DNA of 64,000 nucleotides. Origin: Yersinia mollaretii ATCC 43969. GTDB taxonomy: Bacteria; Pseudomonadota; Gammaproteobacteria; Enterobacterales; Enterobacteriaceae. Under the pieces are notes generated by a model that did no database searches, was not told where the DNA came from, and saw nothing but the letters and a program-made list of their open reading frames with translations. Shown one piece after another: positions 19,492 through 30,190 of the stretch. The DNA is taken from assembly GCF_013282725.1 (NCBI RefSeq), contig NZ_CP054043.1, positions 4,154,001 to 4,218,000 on the forward strand, in the 5' to 3' direction. Made by a program: the position numbers and the translations under genes. Each line of letters begins with the position of its first letter. Positions within the stretch are counted from its first letter, which is position 1.

Positions 19492-22400
19492 TTAGTTGCT
19501 GACCCAGCCTCCTTGTTTAATCGCTTTGTTCAGATAGTCATTAATAAATTTCTTCACATCTCGAATATTGATCTCTATAGAAGTGTTCGGTTGTGAGCCA
19601 AACATCAAACGTTGGATAAATTGATTCTGCCCCGAGTGCGTTACTAACATTTCTATTTTTTGTAGCCATATAATGGCTTCCTGTCCGGTTTCAGGAAAAA
19701 AGGTATCGAGATTAATATTTTGGAATTTGACACCATTAAATATGGTGCCCCCTTGTATTATTTGTAGCAATATTGAAATAGACCTAATATTGGGGGGGAT
19801 TCTATAAGCTTGCGGCCCCTTATATCCAACAACCGTAAACGCTCGGCCGTTGGACAAAGTAGGTTCAGGTTCCATATCGAAAAAAAATGGCACTATTGAT
19901 GCGAGCTGCTGAACTTGAATTTGTGCATGCGTAATATCAGCGGCATCAGCAATATCGGCTGCCTTATTGGCAGCGGCAATATCCATTGGCGCTTGATAAT
20001 AGAGACCTGATTTACCCATAAAATGGTAATATCCATCAATCAATTCAGCGTTGGGAATAGACTCCAAATTGAAGTAGGTCATTACTTGAGTAATGGGTTT
20101 ATTTAATGAAAAGAGAATATTGGCTTTGATTTTTTGAAACGACATTTGTTGGCTATTCAAAAAGCTGAAGAATAGTATTTCTTCCATATTAAGGGCATTA
20201 GCCACTTTGATGCTATGTCCTAAGTTTGAGCGCATAACAAAATCATTATCAGTAATATTGAGCAGCATACTCTGCTGCGTATGGTCGAGGATATTGACGG
20301 TAAAACGATTCTTCCGCGACAGGCCAGCGATATAGAGATTCGCTACAGGAATATCATTAAGCGCCAAACCAATGCAGCTAAGGTTGTCTTGGTAGAAAAT
20401 AATAATTTGCGTGTTTTTGTCTAACCAATTGAGCTCCAGTTGCTGTTTACTTAGGTTTAATTCTACAGTTGTCGCTTTGGCTTTAACTTCCAACGTTTTT
20501 GTAGTTGATGAATAGAGGTTGTTATAGATAAATTCAGCCTGAGAGTTTGACCAGTTAGCATTGCTGACACTCAGTAAATCCCTCTCAGATAGTGCAAAGG
20601 AGAACCCTTCGCCTTGTTGGCTGGCAAAACGCCATACGCCTTGTGGGTTAAAGCTCAAGTTTTCACGCGCAAAACTGCCTGGATAGCGTGCAAGCAGGCT
20701 ATCAATAACACCGCCCAGACTGTGGTCGGCAAATTCCTGGAAGGGTGCCTGACTAAAAGAGGTTGCATCAGCAATCACTATTTCTAGGTAGATCAATGAT
20801 ACCGCTATATTCCCGGATTGCTGTTCCAAGATGGCATTAAAGCTCAGATCCCCCATTTTCCCCGTAGCCATAATTTTATCATTAGGCCCGATCAGTACCT
20901 GCGCACTTTTAGGGAAAAGGCTCTTACTCAGTCGGTTACCATCACACAAAAGCAATTGTCCCTGAGATTGTGCCAACCACAGCCAATTGTTGGCGATATC
21001 AATCACACCATTGCTTTTGCCCGCCACAAAAGGAATTTTTGCAACCAGTGAAGCTAGAGGCCGCACTGCTTGCAGTATTTGTGCGGCATATTGTTCCAGT
21101 AGCGTATCGTCACTGAACATCAATACAGGGCGAGGTGGCGAGTTTTGTTCGCCAACAGATAACGCCAGAGTTAATGTGGGCAGGCTATTATTTTGTTTGG
21201 TAACGCCAGTAAGTGTTAGACGTGACTCTAGCAGCAGATGAACCGGGGGTTTACCATTAAACTGTATACGCTGATCCCCAACAGACAATATATTGTTATG
21301 TAAGGTTATAGCTTTGATCCGTTCCGGTAATAGTGCGCCGAGAACAATTTTATTGTCCACAACCGAGCTTTGTTTGATTAAGGCTTCAATATCAAAGATC
21401 CAATGCTCTTTGTCTGCATCTGCGCAGGTGATAGTGATTGCCACTGTTTTAGACGGCATGATCAGAGTGTATTCACCACCATTTCCAATCAATTGATAGA
21501 AAAGCTTACCGCGCTCAGTATCATCAAGTAGGGTGGGAACGATTAACGTGCGGGCACGGCTGTCCAGTTGTACATTTATTGGTGTGGAAAATAGTTCGGC
21601 AGTTAAACGAGTAATAGCCCAATCTGTGGGTAATGCATAGAAACCCCATTTAAACTGGGCGCCATAATATTGTCCCAATGCCATCAAGGCTGACGGATTT
21701 TTATAACGGATCCCCGGTGCTTCATCGTAGCCGAATGTATAGTGGCGCTGTGCGGATGCGGGTAGCAGGAATATTTGCGCGTCTGTTAAATCCAGCTCTT
21801 GGGTGTGTTCCTTTAATCCCAAACCAAGATAAAGATCCAGCTTCAACCCGTAATCAATAGACGGGCCGCTTAAGTAATGGTCCCAATGACCGGAGTGAGT
21901 ATGCCAAGATCCTCCCTTGCTACCCACCGAGGTAACGGAACCAAAATGGACATGGTTATCGCGAAAATTAATACTGTCGACCACGGCCCCCATAGCGAGC
22001 CCCCAAACAATAGGGCTTTGACCTGCATCCGAAATTTTCCTCAGCTGATTGGGTTGGCTGACGCTGGTTTGTATGGCATCAAAGGCAGTGAGGGCTGATT
22101 TGTTCTGTTCCGCGAGGGTGGTGTAGTTACCGACTAATGCGGGTAAGCCCGCGGCAATGCCAGCCAATGGCACGGCGACCATGCCAAGCAGGCCACTGAC
22201 CGCAGCGGAGGCCGCCGAGAGTGAGGTTAGTAGGGCTGCGATATTAGTGCCGACCATTAAGCTGCTTAGCGTTAAATTAGCAATCGTGGTATTGATTTCT
22301 ACCGGGTCAGTGGATGCACTGAGTTGAAAACTCATGCCCAGAATATTAGCAGCATCCAGTAACAACCCGACAACCCCTGGGGCCACCGTACCAAGGAGTG

Positions 22401-24885
22401 ATGTTGCCGCGCTAAGGGGTTTTAATTCAGTCGCAGAGGCAAGTTTAACCAAATTAGCCACTGCACTGACATCATGAACTAAGCCGAGGGTATTTTGTGC
22501 CAACTGAGTATAAGTCTGTAATTGTAATGGCCAGCTGAGAGCATTAATACCGCCATTGCTGGGATTAATATTCATCAATGTTTGAAGCATAAAGGCGGCA
22601 TTTAAGGTGTGTGCCGCCTCGCCTTCAAGGACATTAGGTTTCGCAATGATTTTGCCACTTTGTTTATCTAACATTAGGCCGCTGCTAAAATGACCAAGCA
22701 GTTGCTCATAGCGCTGACTAAACTCAGAAAAGATACTTTCACGCGTGCTGATATATTGGATTTTATCGGTGAGTGAGTTGACAAAGGCCACCTGATGTCC
22801 ACCGTTTTCGCCTGCTTGCACGGTAAAAGTGGCATGCCAGTGCTCATCTAGGTGGTTATCTAGGTGTAACTGACTCGCGGCGTCATTCCACTCATTACCC
22901 AGATTAACCAATTCCAGTAATTCCGAAACTCGCTGCTCAATTTCATTGCGGTGGGATTCATGTTTTTCGTTTAGCAGCAACAATTCACTGATGCGTTGAC
23001 TCACCTGACGGTGCATTTCTTCCAGCAAGGTGGCAGACTGACTATCCAACTGATTATGTGTCGCTATGGCATCGTCAATATAAGGCGTGACTTGTTGCAA
23101 TTCCTCGATAGACAGCGGTAATTTATACAGTGACTGAGTTTCCTTATTCCAAACTAATTTGGTTTTGTAAACCAGCCCATGAATATCAGCAACCTCCTTA
23201 TTAATCCAATGATCATTGATTCTTATTTCTTTTTTGCCATTCTCTAACACAAGCAGGTCATTCTCACGGGCATTAACTGACCAATTACTGTCATCAAGAC
23301 CAAGTATTTCCGCCTGCTGTTTAAGCCAGATAGCCAATTGGCCCGGTAAAGTATCAGCCAGTGGCTGTTTCGGGTTAAGTAATGAACATCCGGTGAGATT
23401 GAGCGTAATACCTTTAATCAGAACAGAGCTAGATCCCAAACGTGCAAATAGTGATGATAAGTGACCTTTAAGCGTTTCGGCATTCATCCCACCAAAGGTA
23501 GTGGTATCACCCTCGGTCTCGCCATGGCCAACCAAGGTGATACGGATCTTGCCTTCTTTGTCTAATTTAAGGGGGGAGGTATAGACAAACTTTTTATAGG
23601 TCTCGCCCCAAGTAAAAACTTCTGCCGGCTTGCCGTCACCTAATTGTAACCACTCACTTGTGTATCGGTGCTTATTAAATAATGCGCGGCTTGCTTCAAA
23701 ACAGGTATCATCGCCTTGCAATTGAAAGATTAAGGTTTTTTCGTAATGAGTGCCCTCAGGCTCCAGAGGTGTATTTGGCAATGACGTGAAGTAAGCTTGG
23801 TCGGGGCTTTCCCAGACTGAGAAATCGATAGTTTCGCCCAAGACTCTTAACTTTTTAGTATTTTTTTCAAATACAGCAGGATTAGTGATATTGCTATCCA
23901 ACTTTTTAAGCTTATACATTATGGGTTCAGCCGTGGAAAATTCAGCGCTGCTTTTTATGCTATTATCCCCAATATATAAATGACTGAGTATTTCCCGAGC
24001 AAGCGTTGTTGCAAAATTTTCATTAAGAATCAAACTCTCATCTACTTCACTAACTTTTATTATCCTAAATGTATTTCCCTTATCAAGGCTATCATTAATA
24101 ATCGATAATTCAAAAGAGTAGGCTGTGGATCTTGTAATAAGTGTTTTTTTTGCGACGAGTTTAATGTTTATGTCTTTAGAAAAAACCTCATCATTGAACA
24201 GATGTTGAAATTGCTGATTGGCTTCCCACAGTGGCTCTTTTGTTATATTACTTCTAGCTGCCAGTTCATGCAAAGTGAGTACCTGATGAGATTTTTTTTC
24301 AACAATATTTTCTGTCAACTGTGCCATCTTAAATATGGGGAAATTTAAAGTTATTTCATAAACACTGATAACTTGCTCAGTTTTTATCTCCTTGATAACA
24401 GATATTTCTTTTTGCCCTTTATGTTTGACGCTATTGGGGAAAGTTGAATTTTCAACATCTATTCCCTGACCTGGCTTGAGTTTTATTTTGTAAACCAGCG
24501 CCGTAGTTTCTCCTTTATATCGGTTGAATAGCCAATCCGTCGGCATATCTACAAGTGTAGGAGGATCCTCTACATCTTCAATATTAATTTTATTTTTACC
24601 GGCAAAGTCTAGGGCTGACTCTATTACGAAACCTCTAAGCGAATATTCCTCAACCATCTCATTTGGATTAGAAGTCGATGTTGAAATAAAACCTGCATCT
24701 TTCGGTGGATTTGCAATAAAAGTAGAAATATCATAATTATCGCCGTAAGATTTAAATCCATCAACCATGATGGTCCCTGGTGATCGTGAGTCTATGCGAT
24801 AAACAAACGTCTCTTCTTTATTTAAAATAATAATATCGTTTGGGTAGTTATCAACATTAAATGAATTAATTCTATTCTTTTTCAA
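19492..24885 (-). CDS. Large ADP-ribosylating toxin with C80 autoprotease and TcdA/TcdB-like translocation region
   Basis: A 1797-residue protein laid out like the large clostridial toxins but with another warhead. Residues ~25-190: pertussis/cholera-type ADP-ribosyltransferase, VYRIDSRSPG (Arg30), FISTSTS (about 66-72), Gln158-Lys-Glu160. Residues ~375-580: C80 inositol-phosphate-activated protease, His454 in LVGHGET and Cys500 in LTGCSLL. Residues ~600-660: charged helices. Residues ~827-922: long hydrophobic stretch, as in TcdA/TcdB pore formation. Residues ~1000-1145: blocks similar to the TcdB delivery domain (HWDHYLSGPSIDY; DSRARTLIVP; NGGEYTL). The last ~600 residues are unassigned and have no CROP repeats. 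Start: TTG 24885 follows AAAGAGG by 6 bp; the upstream TTG at 24924 lacks such a site. There is no signal peptide and no adjacent secretion gene. Target and export are inferred. Confidence 0.88.
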   Translation of the reverse strand: MKKNRINSFNVDNYPNDIIILNKEETFVYRIDSRSPGTIMVDGFKSYGDNYDISTFIANPPKDAGFISTSTSNPNEMVEEYSLRGFVIESALDFAGKNKINIEDVEDPPTLVDMPTDWLFNRYKGETTALVYKIKLKPGQGIDVENSTFPNSVKHKGQKEISVIKEIKTEQVISVYEITLNFPIFKMAQLTENIVEKKSHQVLTLHELAARSNITKEPLWEANQQFQHLFNDEVFSKDINIKLVAKKTLITRSTAYSFELSIINDSLDKGNTFRIIKVSEVDESLILNENFATTLAREILSHLYIGDNSIKSSAEFSTAEPIMYKLKKLDSNITNPAVFEKNTKKLRVLGETIDFSVWESPDQAYFTSLPNTPLEPEGTHYEKTLIFQLQGDDTCFEASRALFNKHRYTSEWLQLGDGKPAEVFTWGETYKKFVYTSPLKLDKEGKIRITLVGHGETEGDTTTFGGMNAETLKGHLSSLFARLGSSSVLIKGITLNLTGCSLLNPKQPLADTLPGQLAIWLKQQAEILGLDDSNWSVNARENDLLVLENGKKEIRINDHWINKEVADIHGLVYKTKLVWNKETQSLYKLPLSIEELQQVTPYIDDAIATHNQLDSQSATLLEEMHRQVSQRISELLLLNEKHESHRNEIEQRVSELLELVNLGNEWNDAASQLHLDNHLDEHWHATFTVQAGENGGHQVAFVNSLTDKIQYISTRESIFSEFSQRYEQLLGHFSSGLMLDKQSGKIIAKPNVLEGEAAHTLNAAFMLQTLMNINPSNGGINALSWPLQLQTYTQLAQNTLGLVHDVSAVANLVKLASATELKPLSAATSLLGTVAPGVVGLLLDAANILGMSFQLSASTDPVEINTTIANLTLSSLMVGTNIAALLTSLSAASAAVSGLLGMVAVPLAGIAAGLPALVGNYTTLAEQNKSALTAFDAIQTSVSQPNQLRKISDAGQSPIVWGLAMGAVVDSINFRDNHVHFGSVTSVGSKGGSWHTHSGHWDHYLSGPSIDYGLKLDLYLGLGLKEHTQELDLTDAQIFLLPASAQRHYTFGYDEAPGIRYKNPSALMALGQYYGAQFKWGFYALPTDWAITRLTAELFSTPINVQLDSRARTLIVPTLLDDTERGKLFYQLIGNGGEYTLIMPSKTVAITITCADADKEHWIFDIEALIKQSSVVDNKIVLGALLPERIKAITLHNNILSVGDQRIQFNGKPPVHLLLESRLTLTGVTKQNNSLPTLTLALSVGEQNSPPRPVLMFSDDTLLEQYAAQILQAVRPLASLVAKIPFVAGKSNGVIDIANNWLWLAQSQGQLLLCDGNRLSKSLFPKSAQVLIGPNDKIMATGKMGDLSFNAILEQQSGNIAVSLIYLEIVIADATSFSQAPFQEFADHSLGGVIDSLLARYPGSFARENLSFNPQGVWRFASQQGEGFSFALSERDLLSVSNANWSNSQAEFIYNNLYSSTTKTLEVKAKATTVELNLSKQQLELNWLDKNTQIIIFYQDNLSCIGLALNDIPVANLYIAGLSRKNRFTVNILDHTQQSMLLNITDNDFVMRSNLGHSIKVANALNMEEILFFSFLNSQQMSFQKIKANILFSLNKPITQVMTYFNLESIPNAELIDGYYHFMGKSGLYYQAPMDIAAANKAADIADAADITHAQIQVQQLASIVPFFFDMEPEPTLSNGRAFTVVGYKGPQAYRIPPNIRSISILLQIIQGGTIFNGVKFQNINLDTFFPETGQEAIIWLQKIEMLVTHSGQNQFIQRLMFGSQPNTSIEINIRDVKKFINDYLNKAIKQGGWVSN

Positions 24886-25257
24886 AACAAACCTCTTTAC
24901 TATTATTCGGTTTTGTTTTCTCAATAGTCATAACGTAGTTTATTGAGATGCTATTTAACTTTCGTACAAAAACACTTATCGCAGTAGATTTAATAAGGAA
25001 AAGATTAATACGTTTTAAAATGCTGTTTTATAACCTGAATGTATAAAATTTACTTGTGAATTTATAGAGGATTTATTTATTTTATTGAAAGATAATTCTT
25101 TATTTAAGCGGGAATTTTCATGTCTGTTTGTTGTAAGCAGTTCTATAGGCACTACTATTTTTTTCGGTTTAAATCATCATCAAATATATGAAATTATTTT
25201 TATGCCCTCCATCAGCGACTCCACTTTGCCTATGTATTCCCGTCGCTAATAATAAAG
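24886..25257. other. AT-rich region upstream of the toxin
   Basis: 372 bp, very AT-rich, with no supported ORF. It must carry the toxin promoter and the 3' end of the acetyltransferase gene. A short hydrophobic reading can be found but it has no start context. Confidence 0.4.
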
Positions 25258-25812
25258 TCAGATAAATGATGATATATCTGTACCCAGTGAGGGTCGCTGA
25301 ATTCGGTACAAAACATGTTGCGAAAGCCGATGGTTTAACGGCAACGCAGGATGCGCAAACGCCCCTGTTTTTGCCATGCCTAGCCGCTTCATTAGGTTCT
25401 CAGAAGGTGTATTAAGAACCGAAGTCAAGGAAACCACCTCATTTAACGCCAAAACCTCAAAAGCATAATTCAGACATGCTTGCGCCGCCTCCATTGCCAG
25501 CCCTTTGTGCCAATCTATTTTGCCGAGACGCCAGCCAATTTCAATGCACGGCGAAAAAACAAATTTATTCGGTTGTGGATGCAAACCGACACAACCAACA
25601 AATCTGCGCGCCTCTTTCAACTCAACCGCCCAAAATCCCCAGCCACGTTCAGCAATCCCTTCTCTGAATTGCGCCGCAAGGCTATCGCTCTCTTCCCTCA
25701 AGAGCAAAGCAGGAAAGAAGCGCATCACATCAGGATCGGCATTTTGAGCAGCAAAAGGAGCCAAATCTTTAGCTTCCCACTGTCTTAAAATAAGTCTGGA
25801 TGTTTCAAGCAT
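25258..25812 (-). CDS. GNAT-family N-acetyltransferase (RimJ/RimL type)
   Basis: 184 residues in the Acetyltransf_3 pattern: MLETSRLILRQWEAKDLAPFA at the start, GWGFWAVELKEARRFVGCVGL, EIGWRLGKIDWHKGLAMEAAQACLNYAF (acetyl-CoA site region) and a C-terminal SENLMKRLGM. It transfers acetyl groups to a protein N-terminus or small molecule; the substrate cannot be told from sequence. AAAGGATAA precedes ATG 25812. It is a stand-alone gene that may mark the return to species-level backbone to the right of the toxin. Confidence 0.85.
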   Translation of the reverse strand: MLETSRLILRQWEAKDLAPFAAQNADPDVMRFFPALLLREESDSLAAQFREGIAERGWGFWAVELKEARRFVGCVGLHPQPNKFVFSPCIEIGWRLGKIDWHKGLAMEAAQACLNYAFEVLALNEVVSLTSVLNTPSENLMKRLGMAKTGAFAHPALPLNHRLSQHVLYRIQRPSLGTDISSFI

Positions 25813-26147
25813 TTTGCTTATCCTTTGGATTTATCATCATCATGTGCTCATGATAGAACGAGAAATTAAGCACAGCGCCCTTTTACTGCTATTTTCAGAT
25901 TTTTGCTCGCTATAATTCTATGGAATATTTCACTAAATTCCAATATGCTAAATAGATATTCATATCGCAATAAAAATGAATATCTATGGATGCTGTTGAA
26001 GAGTTGATCAATATCGACTCTTATGCATATTGTTCGAATTTGAACGTCAGATAATGACCGCTTATACTTATTTGATCATCCGACATAATTTTATTCATCG
26101 CATATTATAGTGAGGATTACCTACACTTAAAATAAAGGGGATTGATA

Positions 26148-26249
26148 TTGAAAATATTACTAATTGTAAACACTGTTTTGGCGGTTATTATTCTGTTTGC
26201 TTGGCTAGCTATTCGTTCAGCCGCTAAAGACAGTGAAGATAATTACTAA
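26148..26249 (+). CDS. Possible 33-residue single-span membrane protein
   Basis: TTG start at 26148 preceded by AAAGGGG. The product is MKILLIVNTVLAVIILFAWL followed by a short polar tail ending DSEDNY. One hydrophobic span and a charged C-terminus are typical of enterobacterial small membrane proteins. It falls below usual gene-calling limits. I recognise no named homologue. Confidence 0.45.
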   Translation: MKILLIVNTVLAVIILFAWLAIRSAAKDSEDNY

Positions 26250-26328
26250 TCCAGCACTTCGCTTATCTATAATTCCAACGTTTTTAATCCCCTCGATGGG
26301 CACGGGATTACCGCGCTAATCGTTCCGA

Positions 26329-26610
26329 CTACTTGGGCTTATTCTCTCTGATTCTTTTCTTGCGATCAATTAACTTCCCCTCTGCATCATAATAGCGACT
26401 CGGCCAAATCTCGGCGGGATGGATATTCAGCGCATCGGCAATCAACCACTCTCCTTTGGGCCAAGGGCGATACAACGTGTTAGCCAACGTGGCAGATGAC
26501 AAGCCCGCAGCTCTGGAAACACCCGACAGAGACTTACCGCGCTTCTTCAATGCCGACATAATATCTGCGTGGTGCCAATCTTCCTTTTGATTTTGTCGGT
26601 AAGGTTTCAT
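26329..26610 (-). CDS. Nlp/SfsB (Ner-like) DNA-binding regulator
   Basis: A 93-residue helix-turn-helix protein of the Mu Ner family to which enterobacterial Nlp/SfsB belongs. The match is HHADIMSALKKRGKSLSGVSRAAGLSSATLANTL, then RPWPKGEWLIADALNIHPAEIWPSRY (given here in parts). Nlp-type proteins act as transcriptional regulators, for example of sugar fermentation genes. GGAG precedes ATG 26610. It could be a domesticated phage regulator. It is divergent from the XRE gene at 26778. Confidence 0.85.
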   Translation of the reverse strand: MKPYRQNQKEDWHHADIMSALKKRGKSLSGVSRAAGLSSATLANTLYRPWPKGEWLIADALNIHPAEIWPSRYYDAEGKLIDRKKRIRENKPK

Positions 26611-26777
26611 AAGGCTCCATTATTAAGTGCTTCTACAACAATGAAAGGATTTCTTTATTATTGATCAAAAAATACGCTAAATTCAAGTTTAACTTTGCTT
26701 TAGTAAGGATACCGATAAGATGAAGAACTAGAAAGTGGAGATAATCAACCACCTAGGGCTGATGAATAGGTGATTGT

Positions 26778-27065
26778 GTGATAGGTAAACGTCTCAAATT
26801 AGCAAGAGTCAATGCAGAGCTAACTCAAGCCGGATTAGGACAACGTGCTGGCATTGATGAAGAATCTGCCAGTTCGCGTGTTAGTCAGTATGAAAAAGAG
26901 ACTCATGCTCCAGACTTTAAACTTGTGCGCAAATTTGCAGAAGTGCTTGATGTTCCTGAAGCCTATTTTTATGCCGTTGATGATGATTTAGCCGCGCTAA
27001 TCCTGCAATATCACCGCTATAAGAAAAGTAACCCAAACTCAGTGATCATGATCATTCCACAGTAA
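26778..27065 (+). CDS. XRE-family transcriptional regulator
   Basis: 95 residues with an N-terminal helix-turn-helix (about 3-62: IGKRLKLARVNAELTQAGLGQRAG, then SRVSQYEKETHAP, FKLVRKFAEVLDVPEAYFY) and a short C-terminal tail. The start is GTG 26778, with an AGGTGA element upstream. It is single-domain, with no peptidase or ligand domain. Small HTH proteins like this often regulate neighbouring genes, but no operator is evident. Confidence 0.85.
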   Translation: MIGKRLKLARVNAELTQAGLGQRAGIDEESASSRVSQYEKETHAPDFKLVRKFAEVLDVPEAYFYAVDDDLAALILQYHRYKKSNPNSVIMIIPQ

Positions 27066-27428
27066 AGCCGCTTCGATAGCAAAAACAGCTTCCCCCGTGC
27101 TGTGATCAGCCCGAATTGTCACGCCATAGAGGTGACACTATCTCAAACCGCAATGCCCCACGAATGCACCCGCAGATCAAAAACATTAATTTTCAATATG
27201 AATAATAAGTGAATACATAAATATTATTAATAATTAAATCTTAGGGTTTTCATTGCATTGCCCCTTATCTCCTGGCCAATGAGTTTAATTAGCACTATAG
27301 ACTATTTGCAATAATTCAATTTCGTGAACTACATTTCTTATGGATATATTTACTATCCTAATGAGTATAGTTGCATCTGTCTTTATTGCACCTGTATATA
27401 GTCACATCCATTATTGGAAGGTATTTTC
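27066..27428. other. Intergenic region before the methyltransferase gene
   Basis: About 360 bp. An open frame from ATG 27340 encodes a hydrophobic start and then runs into the methyltransferase in another frame, so it is probably spurious. AT-rich stretches near 27190-27330 may hold the promoter. No other feature seen. Confidence 0.35.
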
Positions 27429-28460
27429 ATGGTCGATAATAATCCACTTAAGTATGAAGGTGATACTGCTGCATTGTATTTATTGGAGCAGGCGATGGGG
27501 TTTACTTTTCAGGCCTCATTGCGTGCCGCAGCCATTTTAGGGGTAGCCGATCATCTGGTAAAAGGGGCGAAAACAGCGGAAGAAATTGGGCAAGCGGTGG
27601 GCGCGGATTGGCGTCTGTTAAATCGTGTATTACGCATGTTGGCCTCGCGACATATCTTTGCAGAATCGGAAAATGGCCAATTCTCGCTAACTCCCGCAGC
27701 AGAGTTCCTTCGCACAGATAATAATAATTCACTTCGCTCCGCCGTATTGATGCTGACGGATAAAACCTTCTGGCTCCCACTGGGTAATTTAGTCGAAAAT
27801 CTACGAGGTGAATCGGCCTTTAAACAGGCATTCGGAATGTCTTTTTATGAGTACTGGTCACAAGAAAATATTCCCGAGTCAGATAGTGATTTCCATACAG
27901 GTATGTCGTCGATGTCCTCCGTAGAAAATAACTTTTTGGTCCGCAGTTATGACTTCCCTGAAAATGCCACAGTGGTTGATATTGCGGGGGGGTTCGGCGG
28001 ATTATTGTTGAAAGTTTTACAGCATAATCCCACGCTCCACGGCATTTTATTCGATCGCCCTGCTGTTTTGGCAAGAAACCGTCTGGGCGAATTAGGCGAT
28101 GATTCTCGCTGGAAAACTCAGTCAGGTAATTTCTTTGAGAGCTGCCCTTCGGCAGATATTTATTTATTAAAATATATCACGATGGATTGGCCTGAAGAGC
28201 AAGCCAGCAAGATATTACGCAGTTGTCGCAATGCCATGCGGCCAAATTCAAAAGTGCTCATCTTAGAGCCGGTAATATCCAGAGAGGATACTTGGCAAGG
28301 CGGAAAAGAGATCGATCTTCTATTACTGGGTAGTTTTGATGGGGGGCAAGCGCGAACCGAGGATGAGTTGAAAACACTACTGGCCAGCGCAGATTTGAAG
28401 CTTAATCGAATCATCGATACTGGAAGTTATGTCTCGATCATTGAGGCAATTCCACGCTAA
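27429..28460 (+). CDS. SAM-dependent O-methyltransferase (family 2 type)
   Basis: 343 residues. The N-terminal dimerisation/winged-helix domain (AASLRAAAILGVADHL-type region, EEIGQAVGADWRLLNRVLRML) is followed by a Rossmann domain with the SAM motif VVDIAGGFGGLLLKVL, then KYITMDWPEEQASKILRSCRNAM and the final ILEPVI. This is the plant-COMT/hydroxyneurosporene methyltransferase fold. Such enzymes methylate hydroxyls on small, often aromatic or secondary-metabolite substrates. I chose ATG 27429 because GGAAGG sits just upstream; the TTG at 27414 overlaps that site. No biosynthetic neighbours are present. Confidence 0.85.
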   Translation: MVDNNPLKYEGDTAALYLLEQAMGFTFQASLRAAAILGVADHLVKGAKTAEEIGQAVGADWRLLNRVLRMLASRHIFAESENGQFSLTPAAEFLRTDNNNSLRSAVLMLTDKTFWLPLGNLVENLRGESAFKQAFGMSFYEYWSQENIPESDSDFHTGMSSMSSVENNFLVRSYDFPENATVVDIAGGFGGLLLKVLQHNPTLHGILFDRPAVLARNRLGELGDDSRWKTQSGNFFESCPSADIYLLKYITMDWPEEQASKILRSCRNAMRPNSKVLILEPVISREDTWQGGKEIDLLLLGSFDGGQARTEDELKTLLASADLKLNRIIDTGSYVSIIEAIPR

Positions 28461-28611
28461 ATATCAGTATCAGTTTGAAATTCAAAAATGGCTTAATTTA
28501 AAGATTAAACAATAGTGTTAATCGGATAACTATTATCTCTAATAGGGTAAAAGTAATAAGCAAGATGATGAGATATTGCAGTGTCACATTTTCTTTAATG
28601 ACAGTAATATA

Positions 28612-28642
28612 ATAAGCCGCTCATATCATTGAGCGGCTTTTC
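28612..28642. terminator. Bidirectional terminator between methyltransferase and bgl genes
   Basis: AAGCCGCTC and GAGCGGCTT form a 9-bp stem with an 8-base loop, with T-rich sequence on both outer sides. It lies between convergent genes, 24 bp from the glucosidase stop. Confidence 0.8.
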
Positions 28643-28665
28643 CAAGATGATGGGTTATCTAGGTA

Positions 28666-30162
<1,497 letters not shown>

Positions 30163-30190
30163 TCATTGCCCGCCCGAAGATGAAAATACT

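Noticed and set aside
27340..27540. 66-residue hydrophobic ORF before the methyltransferase
   Set aside because: It overlaps the methyltransferase by more than 100 bp in another frame and has no ribosome site.
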